A stretch of 20,504 nt of DNA from Anaerohalosphaeraceae bacterium (GTDB lineage Bacteria; Planctomycetota; Phycisphaerae; Sedimentisphaerales; Anaerohalosphaeraceae): NCBI GenBank assembly GCA_030671565.1, contig DAOVIC010000005.1:1-20504 (forward strand), read 5' to 3'. Shown here in pieces: positions 7,453 through 14,343 of the stretch (within the stretch, counting starts at the first letter, position 1; every line of letters starts with the position of its first letter). The translations under genes were made by a program, and so were the position numbers. The notes beneath the pieces are model-generated. The model was not told the origin of the DNA. It did no database searches and worked only from the letters and a program-made list of their open reading frames with translations.

Positions 7453-8523
7453 TTGAAGGTTGCTTTGATCGGGATGATGCAGTCGGGTAAGAGCACTATT
7501 GTTTCGGCTGTTACAGGTAAGGAGGTGCCTCCCCTGGGGAGTGTTTCCATAGAGGAAGTTATGGTTTCGGTTCCTGATGAGAGGCTTGACTGGCTCACTG
7601 ATCTATACAAACCTAAGAAGACCGTTCACGCGACGATCGATTGCCTTGATCTTCCCGGAGTGAGTTTTCAGGACGAATCGGGCAGGTCGGCTGCGAGAAG
7701 ATTATTTTCACAGATACGCACGGTGGATATGTTCGTGGTCGTTGTAAGGGGCTTTGAAAGTTCGGATGTGGCAGCTTACAGGGATAGCGTTAATCCTGTG
7801 CGTGACCTGATCGAGCTTAAGACGGAGTTTTTGCTTTCGGACCTGGAGCTGGTGACAACGCGGATAGAACGCTTGGAAAAGCAGGTGCATAAACCCACGA
7901 AGACGCAGGCAAAGGATAAGGCGGAACTTGCGTTACAGCTGAAACTGCAGGAAGCGCTCGAAGATGAAAAACCGATAAGCAGTGTGATCAAACATGACAA
8001 CGAGTTCGAGATGATAAAGTCGCTGGGCTTTTTGACGATGAAGCCTATGATGGTGGTTGTCAATGTCGGTGAAGATAAGATCGGCCAGGAGATAGACCTT
8101 TCCGCCGTGATCGATGAGTCCGTGGAAGCAGTGACGATGTGTGCCGAGATTGAAAGCGAAATATCGCAGCTTGACGCAGAAAGCAAGCAGGAATTTATGT
8201 CGGACATGGGCATCGATGAGCCGGCAGCGAAGAAGTTTGTCCAGTGCTGTTATAATACGCTTGGCTTGATCAGTTTCTTGACAGTAGGACCGGACGAAGT
8301 AAGGGCATGGCCGATCTGCAAGGATACGACGGCACTGGATGCAGCCGATAAGATCCACAGCGATATTAAGCGCGGGTTCATTCGTGCCGAAACTATCGCC
8401 TATGAAGATATTGTGGAGTTTGGCGGAGAGAAGGAATGCAAAACAGCGGGGAAAACCCGCCTCGAAGGAAAGACTTATGTCGTCCAGGATGGCGATATTA
8501 TTAATTTCAGGTTCAATGTTTAG
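7453..8523 (+). CDS. divergent YchF/Obg-family GTPase-like protein
   Basis: A 356-aa TRAFAC-class P-loop protein. It has a Walker A/G1 GMMQSGKST (residues 7-15), VSVPDERLDWLTDLYKPKK as in YchF, a G3-like LDLPGVS, a predicted coiled-coil region (about 120-180), KPMMVVVNVGED in the place of the YchF NxxE base-recognition motif, and a C-terminal TGS-like domain ending EGKTYVVQDGDIINFRFNV, which is strongly YchF-like. It differs from standard YchF: G1 lacks the usual N-V before GKS, and the glycine-rich GLVKGASKGEGLGN switch region is replaced by GVSFQDESGRSAAR. YchF proteins are ribosome-associated ATPases linked to stress responses; whether that holds here is inference. Start is TTG at 7453 with GGGAG at 7441-7445. 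It follows the hydro-lyase gene by 22 nt. Confidence 0.8.
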   Translation: MKVALIGMMQSGKSTIVSAVTGKEVPPLGSVSIEEVMVSVPDERLDWLTDLYKPKKTVHATIDCLDLPGVSFQDESGRSAARRLFSQIRTVDMFVVVVRGFESSDVAAYRDSVNPVRDLIELKTEFLLSDLELVTTRIERLEKQVHKPTKTQAKDKAELALQLKLQEALEDEKPISSVIKHDNEFEMIKSLGFLTMKPMMVVVNVGEDKIGQEIDLSAVIDESVEAVTMCAEIESEISQLDAESKQEFMSDMGIDEPAAKKFVQCCYNTLGLISFLTVGPDEVRAWPICKDTTALDAADKIHSDIKRGFIRAETIAYEDIVEFGGEKECKTAGKTRLEGKTYVVQDGDIINFRFNV

Positions 8524-8552
8524 CGCACACTGAATAACTTACAGTTTAACCT

Positions 8553-8593
8553 TTACGGATGGCCGTAAGCTATCGGCAAATGTTTTTTTGCCG
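8553..8593 (+). other. two adjacent small hairpins in the 176-nt leader before the dehydrogenase gene
   Basis: TTACGG (8553-8558) pairs perfectly with CCGTAA (8563-8568) over a 4-nt loop. CGGCAAA (8574-8580) pairs perfectly with TTTGCCG (8587-8593) over a 6-nt loop. Neither is followed by a T-run, so they are not clear intrinsic terminators. They could attenuate or stabilise the transcript end of the GTPase gene. Confidence 0.4.
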
Positions 8594-8635
8594 CAGGCGA
8601 ACAGTTTTTCAGAACACCCTTTTAAATATAGTTGT

Positions 8636-8645
8636 CGATGCATCG
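8636..8645. promoter_or_regulatory. 10-bp perfect palindrome, candidate operator
   Basis: CGATGCATCG, centred about 60 nt before the dehydrogenase start. Short palindromes with this placement can be repressor sites, but no regulator gene is adjacent and a single 10-bp palindrome is weak evidence. Confidence 0.2.
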
Positions 8646-8684
8646 CAACAGGGGGCTTTTTGTTTCACGCGTCAGATTTCTATT

Positions 8685-8691
8685 GAAGGAG
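8685..8691 (+). promoter_or_regulatory. strong ribosome binding site fixing a TTG start
   Basis: GAAGGAG ends 8 nt before the TTG at 8700. It decides the start of the dehydrogenase against the longer open frame that begins at ATG 8559, whose extra 47 residues do not resemble the family. Confidence 0.75.
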
Positions 8692-8699
8692 ATATAATA

Positions 8700-9734
8700 T
8701 TGAAGGCCCAGGTTTTAACAGGTATTGAGCAGATGGAGATGGCCGAGGTTGAAACGCCCGTTATCGTAAATGATACGGATGTATTGATCCGCGTGGTTAC
8801 GGTTGGTGTTTGCGGCAGTGACGTTCATTATTATACGACCGGCAGGATTGGTTCGCAGGTCGTTCAGTACCCTTACCGCGTCGGACACGAGTGCGCAGGT
8901 GTTGTCGAAGCTGTCGGATCAGCGGTTACAAGAGTCAGCGTCGGCGATGAGGTGGTCGTCGATCCTGCCACTGCTTGTCATGAATGCGACCAGTGCAAAG
9001 CGGGCAGGGAAAACACCTGCCGTAAACTTACTTTTCTCGGTTGCCCGGGCCAGGTTGAGGGGTGTTTGAGCGAGTATATCGTAATGAACGAATGTTCCTG
9101 TTTTGCGATCAATGGGGATATAACTCTGGAGGATGGAGCTGTTTGCGAACCTTTTGCCATTGGTGTTTATGCAGTTCAGCAGGCCGGTTTGAATAAAAAT
9201 TCGCGGATAGCGATACTCGGAGCCGGCCCGATAGGACTTAGTTGTTTGACAGCTGCAAGAGCCGAAGGGGTAAGTGATATATATGTGACGGATAAAATCC
9301 CGGCGCGTGTTCAGATGGCGAAAGATGCAGGTGCCCTCTGGGCGTCAAATCCCGATCAGGAGAATATTGTAAAGGCCGTATACGATCGGGAGGAATTAGG
9401 AGTCGATGTTGTCTTCGAATGTGCCGGCCAGCAGGAAACGCTTGACGAGGGAATGAAACTTTTGACCCCTGGCGGTAAGCTGATGGTCATAGGAATACCG
9501 CGTGACGACCGCGTTTCTTTCGATGCCGACCTTTCGCGTCGTAAGGAGATTACCATAGTCAACGTTCGCAGGCAAAATGATTGTACACAGAAGGCGATCG
9601 ATATGGTTGCCTCGGGTAAGGCGGATGTCAGTTATATGGTAACCCACAGATTTGAATTTGCAGATGCCAAAGCCGCCTTCGACATGGTTGCTGCATACCT
9701 CGATGGCGTGGTTAAGGCAATAATTAGTATTTGA
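8700..9734 (+). CDS. zinc-dependent sugar-alcohol (sorbitol/L-iditol-like) dehydrogenase
   Basis: A 344-aa medium-chain, zinc-dependent dehydrogenase; family members oxidise polyols or threonine-like substrates with NAD(P). Catalytic zinc ligands are recognisable as Cys38 (GVCGSDVHYY), His63 and Glu64 (GHECAG). The structural zinc lobe has the four-cysteine set Cys93, Cys96, Cys99 and Cys107. The Rossmann fold has ILGAGPIGLSCL followed by an acidic VTD at the end of the second strand, suggesting NAD preference. SDVHYY and the overall length favour the sorbitol/L-iditol dehydrogenase branch over threonine dehydrogenase, but the substrate is not fixed by sequence. The stop is 8 nt before cinA, so the two are probably in one operon, while the 176-nt leader upstream suggests its own promoter. 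Confidence 0.88.
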   Translation: MKAQVLTGIEQMEMAEVETPVIVNDTDVLIRVVTVGVCGSDVHYYTTGRIGSQVVQYPYRVGHECAGVVEAVGSAVTRVSVGDEVVVDPATACHECDQCKAGRENTCRKLTFLGCPGQVEGCLSEYIVMNECSCFAINGDITLEDGAVCEPFAIGVYAVQQAGLNKNSRIAILGAGPIGLSCLTAARAEGVSDIYVTDKIPARVQMAKDAGALWASNPDQENIVKAVYDREELGVDVVFECAGQQETLDEGMKLLTPGGKLMVIGIPRDDRVSFDADLSRRKEITIVNVRRQNDCTQKAIDMVASGKADVSYMVTHRFEFADAKAAFDMVAAYLDGVVKAIISI

Positions 9735-9742
9735 GGCGCGAC

Positions 9743-10969
9743 ATGCAAAAAGTAAGCATAGTAAGTATTGGTAATGAGTTGTTGAGCGGACGGATCGTTG
9801 ACACTAATGCAGCCTATCTTAGCAGCAGGTTATTGTCGATCGGTATTGAGACGGTGTGCACCTATTCGGTCGGGGATGATGTGGATATGATCGTTGAGAT
9901 GCTCGGTCAGGCCTCAAGCCATGCCGATACCGTGCTCATCACAGGAGGTATAGGCCCGACAGATGATGATCTTACGCGTCATGCGTTGGCGGCGTTTATG
10001 GGGGTCGAGTTGCAATTTCATGAAGACGTTTACCGTCACATGGAAGATTTTTTTGAACGTCGCAATATCAGTATGGCAGAAACGAACCGAATACAGGCGT
10101 ATCTACCGAAAGGTACGAAGGCAATTTCGAATGAACTTGGTACGGCAGCAGGCATAATGTGCGAATATGAGGGTAACACTTTTGTCTGTATGCCCGGCGT
10201 GCCCGGTGAAATGAAGAAAATGTTTGAGGATTCGATTGTCTCAATGTTCGGCGATGGCGATGTGGCGATCGTTTCGCGGAGGCTTCATTGTTTCGGGACG
10301 GGTGAGTCGCGTATTGCCGAGATGATCGGCGATGTTATGAAAAGGGGTAGAAATCCGCTGGTCAATTGCACTGCAAGCGGAGGGATCATTACCCTGGAGG
10401 TGGTAGCGAAGGCGCAAGAGCGTCAAGAAGCCGAAAAAATGGCAAATAAGGATGTACAGGACCTTCGCCGAATTCTTGGCGATCTGTTTTTTGGCGCCGA
10501 TGGCGAAACGATGGCGCAGTCTGTGGCGAAAAAACTTTGCGCAAGGTCAAAAACAATCGCAGTGGCAGAATCATGCACCGGCGGGCTGTTAAGCAAAATG
10601 CTGACCGATGTAGCCGGTGCCAGCGAATATTTCAGATATGGATGGGTCACATACAGTAACGATGCAAAGGTCTCAGAACTTGGGGTGGATAAGGGCATAA
10701 TCGACTCTTACGGTGCCGTTAGCGAGGAAGTTGCGGTTGCTATGGCGGCAGGGGCAAGAGCGAAAGCAGACGCTGATATTGGAGTCGGAATTACCGGAAT
10801 CGCCGGCCCTGCCGGTGGAAATGAACAAAAATCTGTAGGATTAGTGTATATAGGTATTGATGCTGGTGCGGAAGGAAGGACCTGTAATAAGTACACGTTT
10901 GCAGGATTGAGAGAGGATGTGCGACTGCGTGCAGCTCTGACGGCATTGAATATACTCCGGTTAATCTAG
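9743..10969 (+). CDS. cinA: CinA family protein (competence/damage-inducible; NMN deamidase domain)
   Basis: A 408-aa full-length two-domain CinA. The N-terminal MoaB/MogA-like domain (about 1-170) has SIGNELLSGRIVDTNAAYLS, ITGGIGPTDDDLTR and MPGVPGEMKKMF. The C-terminal amidase domain (about 255-405) has VAESCTGGLLS with the likely nucleophile Ser277, WVTYSNDAKV, GAVSEEVA and GITGIAGPAGG. In other bacteria the C-terminal domain deamidates nicotinamide mononucleotide in pyridine nucleotide recycling, and the N-terminal domain can act on ADP-ribose. ATG at 9743 is chosen because GAGG at 9733-9736 is well placed; a TTG at 9731 is less likely. It is the last gene before the pilus locus; a promoter for the latter begins 29 nt after its stop. 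Confidence 0.93.
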   Translation: MQKVSIVSIGNELLSGRIVDTNAAYLSSRLLSIGIETVCTYSVGDDVDMIVEMLGQASSHADTVLITGGIGPTDDDLTRHALAAFMGVELQFHEDVYRHMEDFFERRNISMAETNRIQAYLPKGTKAISNELGTAAGIMCEYEGNTFVCMPGVPGEMKKMFEDSIVSMFGDGDVAIVSRRLHCFGTGESRIAEMIGDVMKRGRNPLVNCTASGGIITLEVVAKAQERQEAEKMANKDVQDLRRILGDLFFGADGETMAQSVAKKLCARSKTIAVAESCTGGLLSKMLTDVAGASEYFRYGWVTYSNDAKVSELGVDKGIIDSYGAVSEEVAVAMAAGARAKADADIGVGITGIAGPAGGNEQKSVGLVYIGIDAGAEGRTCNKYTFAGLREDVRLRAALTALNILRLI

Positions 10970-10997
10970 GACCTTTAGTGAAATAAGGTGCTTCTGA

Positions 10998-11026
10998 TTG
11001 ACCTGAAAGCGATGTTTTGTTATAAT
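10998..11026 (+). promoter_or_regulatory. sigma70-like promoter of the pilus locus
   Basis: TTGACC at 10998-11003 and TATAAT at 11021-11026 with a 17-bp spacer. This is close to the consensus, sits between cinA and the first ATPase gene, and would give a leader of roughly 30 nt before the ATG at 11063. Confidence 0.65.
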
Positions 11027-11062
11027 ATAGTTTTGGGGTAAGTGCGGAAAGAGTAGCGGTAT

Positions 11063-12778
11063 ATGGCCAAAAAACGTAAAAAGCTGGGTGAGATACTTTA
11101 TCGTAGCGGTGTTGTCGACAAGCCGACGCTGGTTAAGGCGTTGAAGAAATCGAAGTCGAATAATAAAAGGCTTGGTGAAATGCTGATCGAGATGGGTGCG
11201 CTGTCTGAAGATATCGTTACGAAAGCCATCGCCAAGCAGTTCGGACTTGAATTCATCGATCTCGATTCGGCAGATATTCCTCAGTCGAGCCTGAATCTTA
11301 TTCCTGAAGAATTAATGCGTAAGCATTTCGTTTTGCCGCTTGATAAGGATAACGGTATACTTAAATTGATCATCAGTGATCCTCTGGACCTTGATCTTCA
11401 GGATCTTCTTCGGTTTCGTCTGAACACGGAACTTGAATGCTGCCTTGCCGCCCCGTCCAAAATACGCAATCAGATTCTTAATACGATGGATGAAGTGCGC
11501 AGCAGTATTGATGCGACCGCAGCGGAACTTGCCGAGGCCGGCCATGCCATCGAGGCAGAGGTTCGACGTGCCGAGGCTGCGGAAGAAGAAGATGACGGCC
11601 CCGTAATTCGCCTTGTAAACCTGCTGATCGATGAAGCTGTTCGTATGAATGCAAGTGATATTCATATCGAACCGATGGCTGATCGTGTCCGGATCAGGTA
11701 TCGGGTTGACGGAGTGTGTATAGAGCGTGACAATATTCCTAAGAATATGCAGTCTCCGATGCTTGCTCGAATTAAGATCCTTTCTGGAATGGACATAGGT
11801 GAGAGACGCCTGCCTCAGGATGGAAGGATCAAGCGGGTGATCGATAATCAGGGCATCGATTTCCGTGTCTCTGCGCTTCCGGGCTATCATGGCGAGAGTA
11901 CCGTATTGCGTATCCTTAGGCCTGATTCCGTTAATATCGGTATCCAGGCGCTTGGTTTTGAGGACGACCATTACGAACAGTTTAAGCAGATCATAAAACG
12001 CCCTAACGGAATTTTTCTTGTTACAGGCCCTACAGGTAGCGGTAAAACGACTACGCTTTATTCGGCGTTGAAAGACCTTAACCGGCCAGATGTTAAGATC
12101 ATTACGGCAGAAGATCCCGTTGAGTATAACGTTGCTGGCATCAACCAGTGTCAAATCCGTACGGAGATCGGCCTTGATTTTGAAAAGATATTGAAGTCTA
12201 TGCTGCGACAGGCACCGAATGTTATTCTGATCGGTGAAATTCGTGACGGAATTGTTGCCGATATTGCGATACAGGCGGCATTAACCGGTCACCTTGTTTT
12301 TAGTACGCTTCATACCAATGATGCTCCGAGTGCAATTACGCGTTTGATCGACATGGGAGTTAAACCGTTTTTAGTTGCAAGTTCCATACAGGCCATAATG
12401 GCACAGCGCCTGTTGCGTGTTATATGCAAGGAGTGTAAAGAGATAGAGAAGCATCCTGACCCTAACTATCTTCGTTTGCTCAATATTACGCCGGATGATT
12501 TGAAGCATAATCCGATATATAAGGGTAAGGGATGCAGCAGGTGTCAGGGAACTGGTTACAAAGGCAGGGTTGCAATATTTGAAATGCTCGAAATGAACAA
12601 TCAGGTGCGAGAACTGGCTTTTGAGAGGGCACCTGCGACAGAACTTCGCAAAGCGGCTCGAAATACTGGCATGAGGACACTGCTTCAAGACGGTAAGAGG
12701 AAGGTTTTCAGAGGCGTTACTACCCTTTCAGAAGTGGCAAAGAAGACGCAGGCCGAAGGACTTGTTGTAGATGCCTAG
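11063..12778 (+). CDS. PilB/GspE-like secretion ATPase with MshEN domain (first copy)
   Basis: A 571-aa cytoplasmic ATPase that would power pilus or pseudopilus extension. The N-terminus has two MshEN-type motifs in tandem (KLGEILYRSG and RLGEMLIEMG, each with a trailing helix), a fold known to bind cyclic di-GMP in some homologues. The ATPase domain has Walker A GPTGSGKTTT (from about 322), the Asp box EDPVEYN, Walker B VILIGEIRDG, the His box GHLVFSTLHTND, and a zinc site Cys455-Cys458 / Cys491-Cys494. Two well-conserved spots differ: LRQDPD is LRQAPN, and RDLETAEIA is RDGIVADIA. The catalytic Glu of GEIRD is kept. It is first in the pilus locus under its own promoter and followed by a large palindrome and pilT. 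Confidence 0.9.
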   Translation: MAKKRKKLGEILYRSGVVDKPTLVKALKKSKSNNKRLGEMLIEMGALSEDIVTKAIAKQFGLEFIDLDSADIPQSSLNLIPEELMRKHFVLPLDKDNGILKLIISDPLDLDLQDLLRFRLNTELECCLAAPSKIRNQILNTMDEVRSSIDATAAELAEAGHAIEAEVRRAEAAEEEDDGPVIRLVNLLIDEAVRMNASDIHIEPMADRVRIRYRVDGVCIERDNIPKNMQSPMLARIKILSGMDIGERRLPQDGRIKRVIDNQGIDFRVSALPGYHGESTVLRILRPDSVNIGIQALGFEDDHYEQFKQIIKRPNGIFLVTGPTGSGKTTTLYSALKDLNRPDVKIITAEDPVEYNVAGINQCQIRTEIGLDFEKILKSMLRQAPNVILIGEIRDGIVADIAIQAALTGHLVFSTLHTNDAPSAITRLIDMGVKPFLVASSIQAIMAQRLLRVICKECKEIEKHPDPNYLRLLNITPDDLKHNPIYKGKGCSRCQGTGYKGRVAIFEMLEMNNQVRELAFERAPATELRKAARNTGMRTLLQDGKRKVFRGVTTLSEVAKKTQAEGLVVDA

Positions 12779-12825
12779 TTGGTTTTCTACTGAGATTTTG
12801 TGTATTTGCGGTAGAGCACTTAAAC

Positions 12826-12959
12826 TTTTTATGTATAGCCTTAGGTCGTCGTGAGGACTTTAGCTGGCAAGGCAGAAAACGCAGGTTTAGTTGTACTAAA
12901 CCGAGTTTTTCTAACGCCGCCAGGTAAAGCCGCAACAGGCATAAGGCATACACTAAAAA
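12826..12959. repeat. 134-bp imperfect palindrome (long hairpin element)
   Basis: Nested inverted repeats span most of the 236-nt gap between the first ATPase gene and pilT. Paired arms, outside in: TTTTTA 12826-12831 with TAAAAA 12954-12959; TGTAT 12832-12836 with ATACA 12948-12952; GCCTTA 12838-12843 with TAAGGC 12942-12947; CTTTAGCTGGC 12858-12868 with GCCAGGTAAAG 12919-12929 (10 of 11); GAAAAC 12875-12880 with GTTTTTC 12905-12911 (one bulge); GGTTTAG 12884-12890 with CTAAACC 12896-12902 over a TTGTA loop. No open frame or transposase is associated. It could be a dispersed palindromic element, or an RNA hairpin that slows or cuts the transcript between the genes. Confidence 0.75.
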
Positions 12960-13014
12960 TTTAATTGCTCTAATTGATGATTCGAAAGCGAAATATATTT
13001 TAGTAGGTGATTTT

Positions 13015-14136
13015 ATGGCGATGCTTCATATTGATAGATTACTGGAAGCCTGTATCAAAATGGGTGGTTCTGACCTGCATCTTGTTACCGGCAGGCCGCC
13101 GATATTGCGTATAAGTGGCCGATTGCGATCTCTGGAGACCAAGATTCTCGAGCCTGACGACACGGTTTCGCTTATGAAGAGTATTACACCCGAAAAGAAC
13201 CAACAGGAGTTGCAGGAGACCGGAAGTACTGACTTCGGTTTTGCATTTGGCGATGCAGGGCGATTCAGAACCGCCATCTTCAGGCAAAGAGGGAATATAT
13301 CAATGGTTTTGCGTCTGATTCCGTCTTTGTTGCTAAGTTTTGATAAAATCGGACTTCCAAAAATATGTGCTGCATTGTGCAGGCGCCCCAGGGGTATGTT
13401 TCTTGTTACAGGCCCAACCGGTAGTGGTAAATCTACCACATTGGCCAGTATGATCAACTATATTAACGAAACAATGGACCACCATATCATTACGGTTGAA
13501 GAGCCTATTGAGTATTACCACAACCATAAAAAGTCCATCATTAATCAGCGTGAAGTGGGCCTTGATGTTACGAGTTTTTCCGAGGCTTTAAGGCGATCTC
13601 TTCGTCAGGACCCTGATGTTATTCTGGTGGGTGAATTACGTGACCTGGAGACGATAGAGGCAGCTATTACTGCTGCAGAGACGGGACACTTGGTTTTTGG
13701 GACGCTGCACACCACAGGTTGCCAGGGTACGATCACAAGGCTTATCGATGCTTTCCCTGTTAACCAGCAGGAGCAGATACGTGTACAGCTAAGTTCCAAC
13801 CTGATCGCGGTGCTGAGTCAGACTCTTTGTCCTTTGAAGGGCAAAAAAGGACGTGCCGCTGCATTTGAGTTTATGGTAGTTACCCCCGCGATAGCCAACC
13901 TGATTCGGGAAAACAAGACTTATCGCCTCGAATCAAGTATTCAAACCGGTAAAAAACTGGGAATGCAGTTGCTGGATGATCATTTATGGGAATTGTTTGA
14001 TTCCGGTACGATCGAGAAATCTGAGATGCTGGATAAGGCGAGGATTCCAGCAATGCTTCTTGAAAAGGCTGAAAAGAAAGAGCTTGCTGAAGGTAATCGG
14101 GATAAAGATGGTTATGGGCCTGTTATTGGGGCATGA
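13015..14136 (+). CDS. pilT: PilT-like type IV pilus retraction ATPase
   Basis: A 373-aa hexameric-type ATPase expected to disassemble pilin subunits into the inner membrane. The N-terminal PAS-like region has GGSDLHLVTGRPP (PilT hallmark) and a STDFGFAF-GRFRTAIFRQRG strand pair. The core has Walker A GPTGSGKSTT (from residue 133), Asp box VEEPIEYYH, Walker B VILVGELRDLETI, His box GHLVFGTLHTTG. The C-terminal retraction signature usually seen as AIRNLIRE reads AIANLIRE here, followed by SSIQTGKKLGMQ. There is no zinc tetracysteine, as expected for PilT and unlike PilB. ATG at 13015 has AGGTGA just upstream. Its position between two PilB-like genes fits a dynamic pilus rather than a pure secretion system. 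Confidence 0.92.
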   Translation: MAMLHIDRLLEACIKMGGSDLHLVTGRPPILRISGRLRSLETKILEPDDTVSLMKSITPEKNQQELQETGSTDFGFAFGDAGRFRTAIFRQRGNISMVLRLIPSLLLSFDKIGLPKICAALCRRPRGMFLVTGPTGSGKSTTLASMINYINETMDHHIITVEEPIEYYHNHKKSIINQREVGLDVTSFSEALRRSLRQDPDVILVGELRDLETIEAAITAAETGHLVFGTLHTTGCQGTITRLIDAFPVNQQEQIRVQLSSNLIAVLSQTLCPLKGKKGRAAAFEFMVVTPAIANLIRENKTYRLESSIQTGKKLGMQLLDDHLWELFDSGTIEKSEMLDKARIPAMLLEKAEKKELAEGNRDKDGYGPVIGA

Positions 14137-14268
14137 TAAGTGTTTGCAGGAGTATTTTGGGGGCGAGTGGACGGGATTTGTTTTTATAATACCTAAGTGT
14201 TTTTGGTGTAAGTGGTTACAGTTTGGGACGGTAAGTCTTATTTACCATATGTCCATTTCGTAATACCC

Positions 14269-14296
14269 TTGTGGCACTTAGTTTATGTGATATAAT
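14269..14296 (+). promoter_or_regulatory. candidate promoter for the second ATPase gene
   Basis: TTGTGG (14269-14274), a 16-bp spacer and TATAAT (14291-14296), placed 47 nt before the ATG at 14344. The rest of the 207-nt gap after pilT holds a short inverted repeat (GGTAA 14230-14234 with TTACC 14242-14246) and another TATAAT at 14185-14190 without a clear -35. Confidence 0.5.
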
Positions 14297-14343
14297 GTAA
14301 ATATGATGATTGACTTGTTCTTTCGATATTGCGGGTTTAAAAG

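Noticed and set aside
8559..8699. N-terminal extension of the dehydrogenase from ATG 8559
   Set aside because: The 47 extra residues do not resemble the family, overlap two hairpins, and the strong GAAGGAG sits before the TTG at 8700, which gives a family-typical N-terminus.
11312..12154. Minus-strand open frame of 280 codons inside the first pilus ATPase gene
   Set aside because: The plus strand carries intact Walker, Asp and His boxes across the same region; a parallel antisense frame appears at 14959-15642 in the paralog, showing it is a shadow of conserved codons.
12801..12835. tRNA-like D-arm sequence (GCGGTAGAGCAC) after the first ATPase gene
   Set aside because: No acceptor stem, anticodon arm or TTC-arm (GTTCGAATC-like) follows at the right spacing; the downstream sequence instead forms the large palindrome.
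13976..14263. Plus-strand open frame overlapping the pilT 3' end
   Set aside because: Out of frame with pilT for half its length, no ribosome binding site, and the translation has no similarity to known proteins that I can see.
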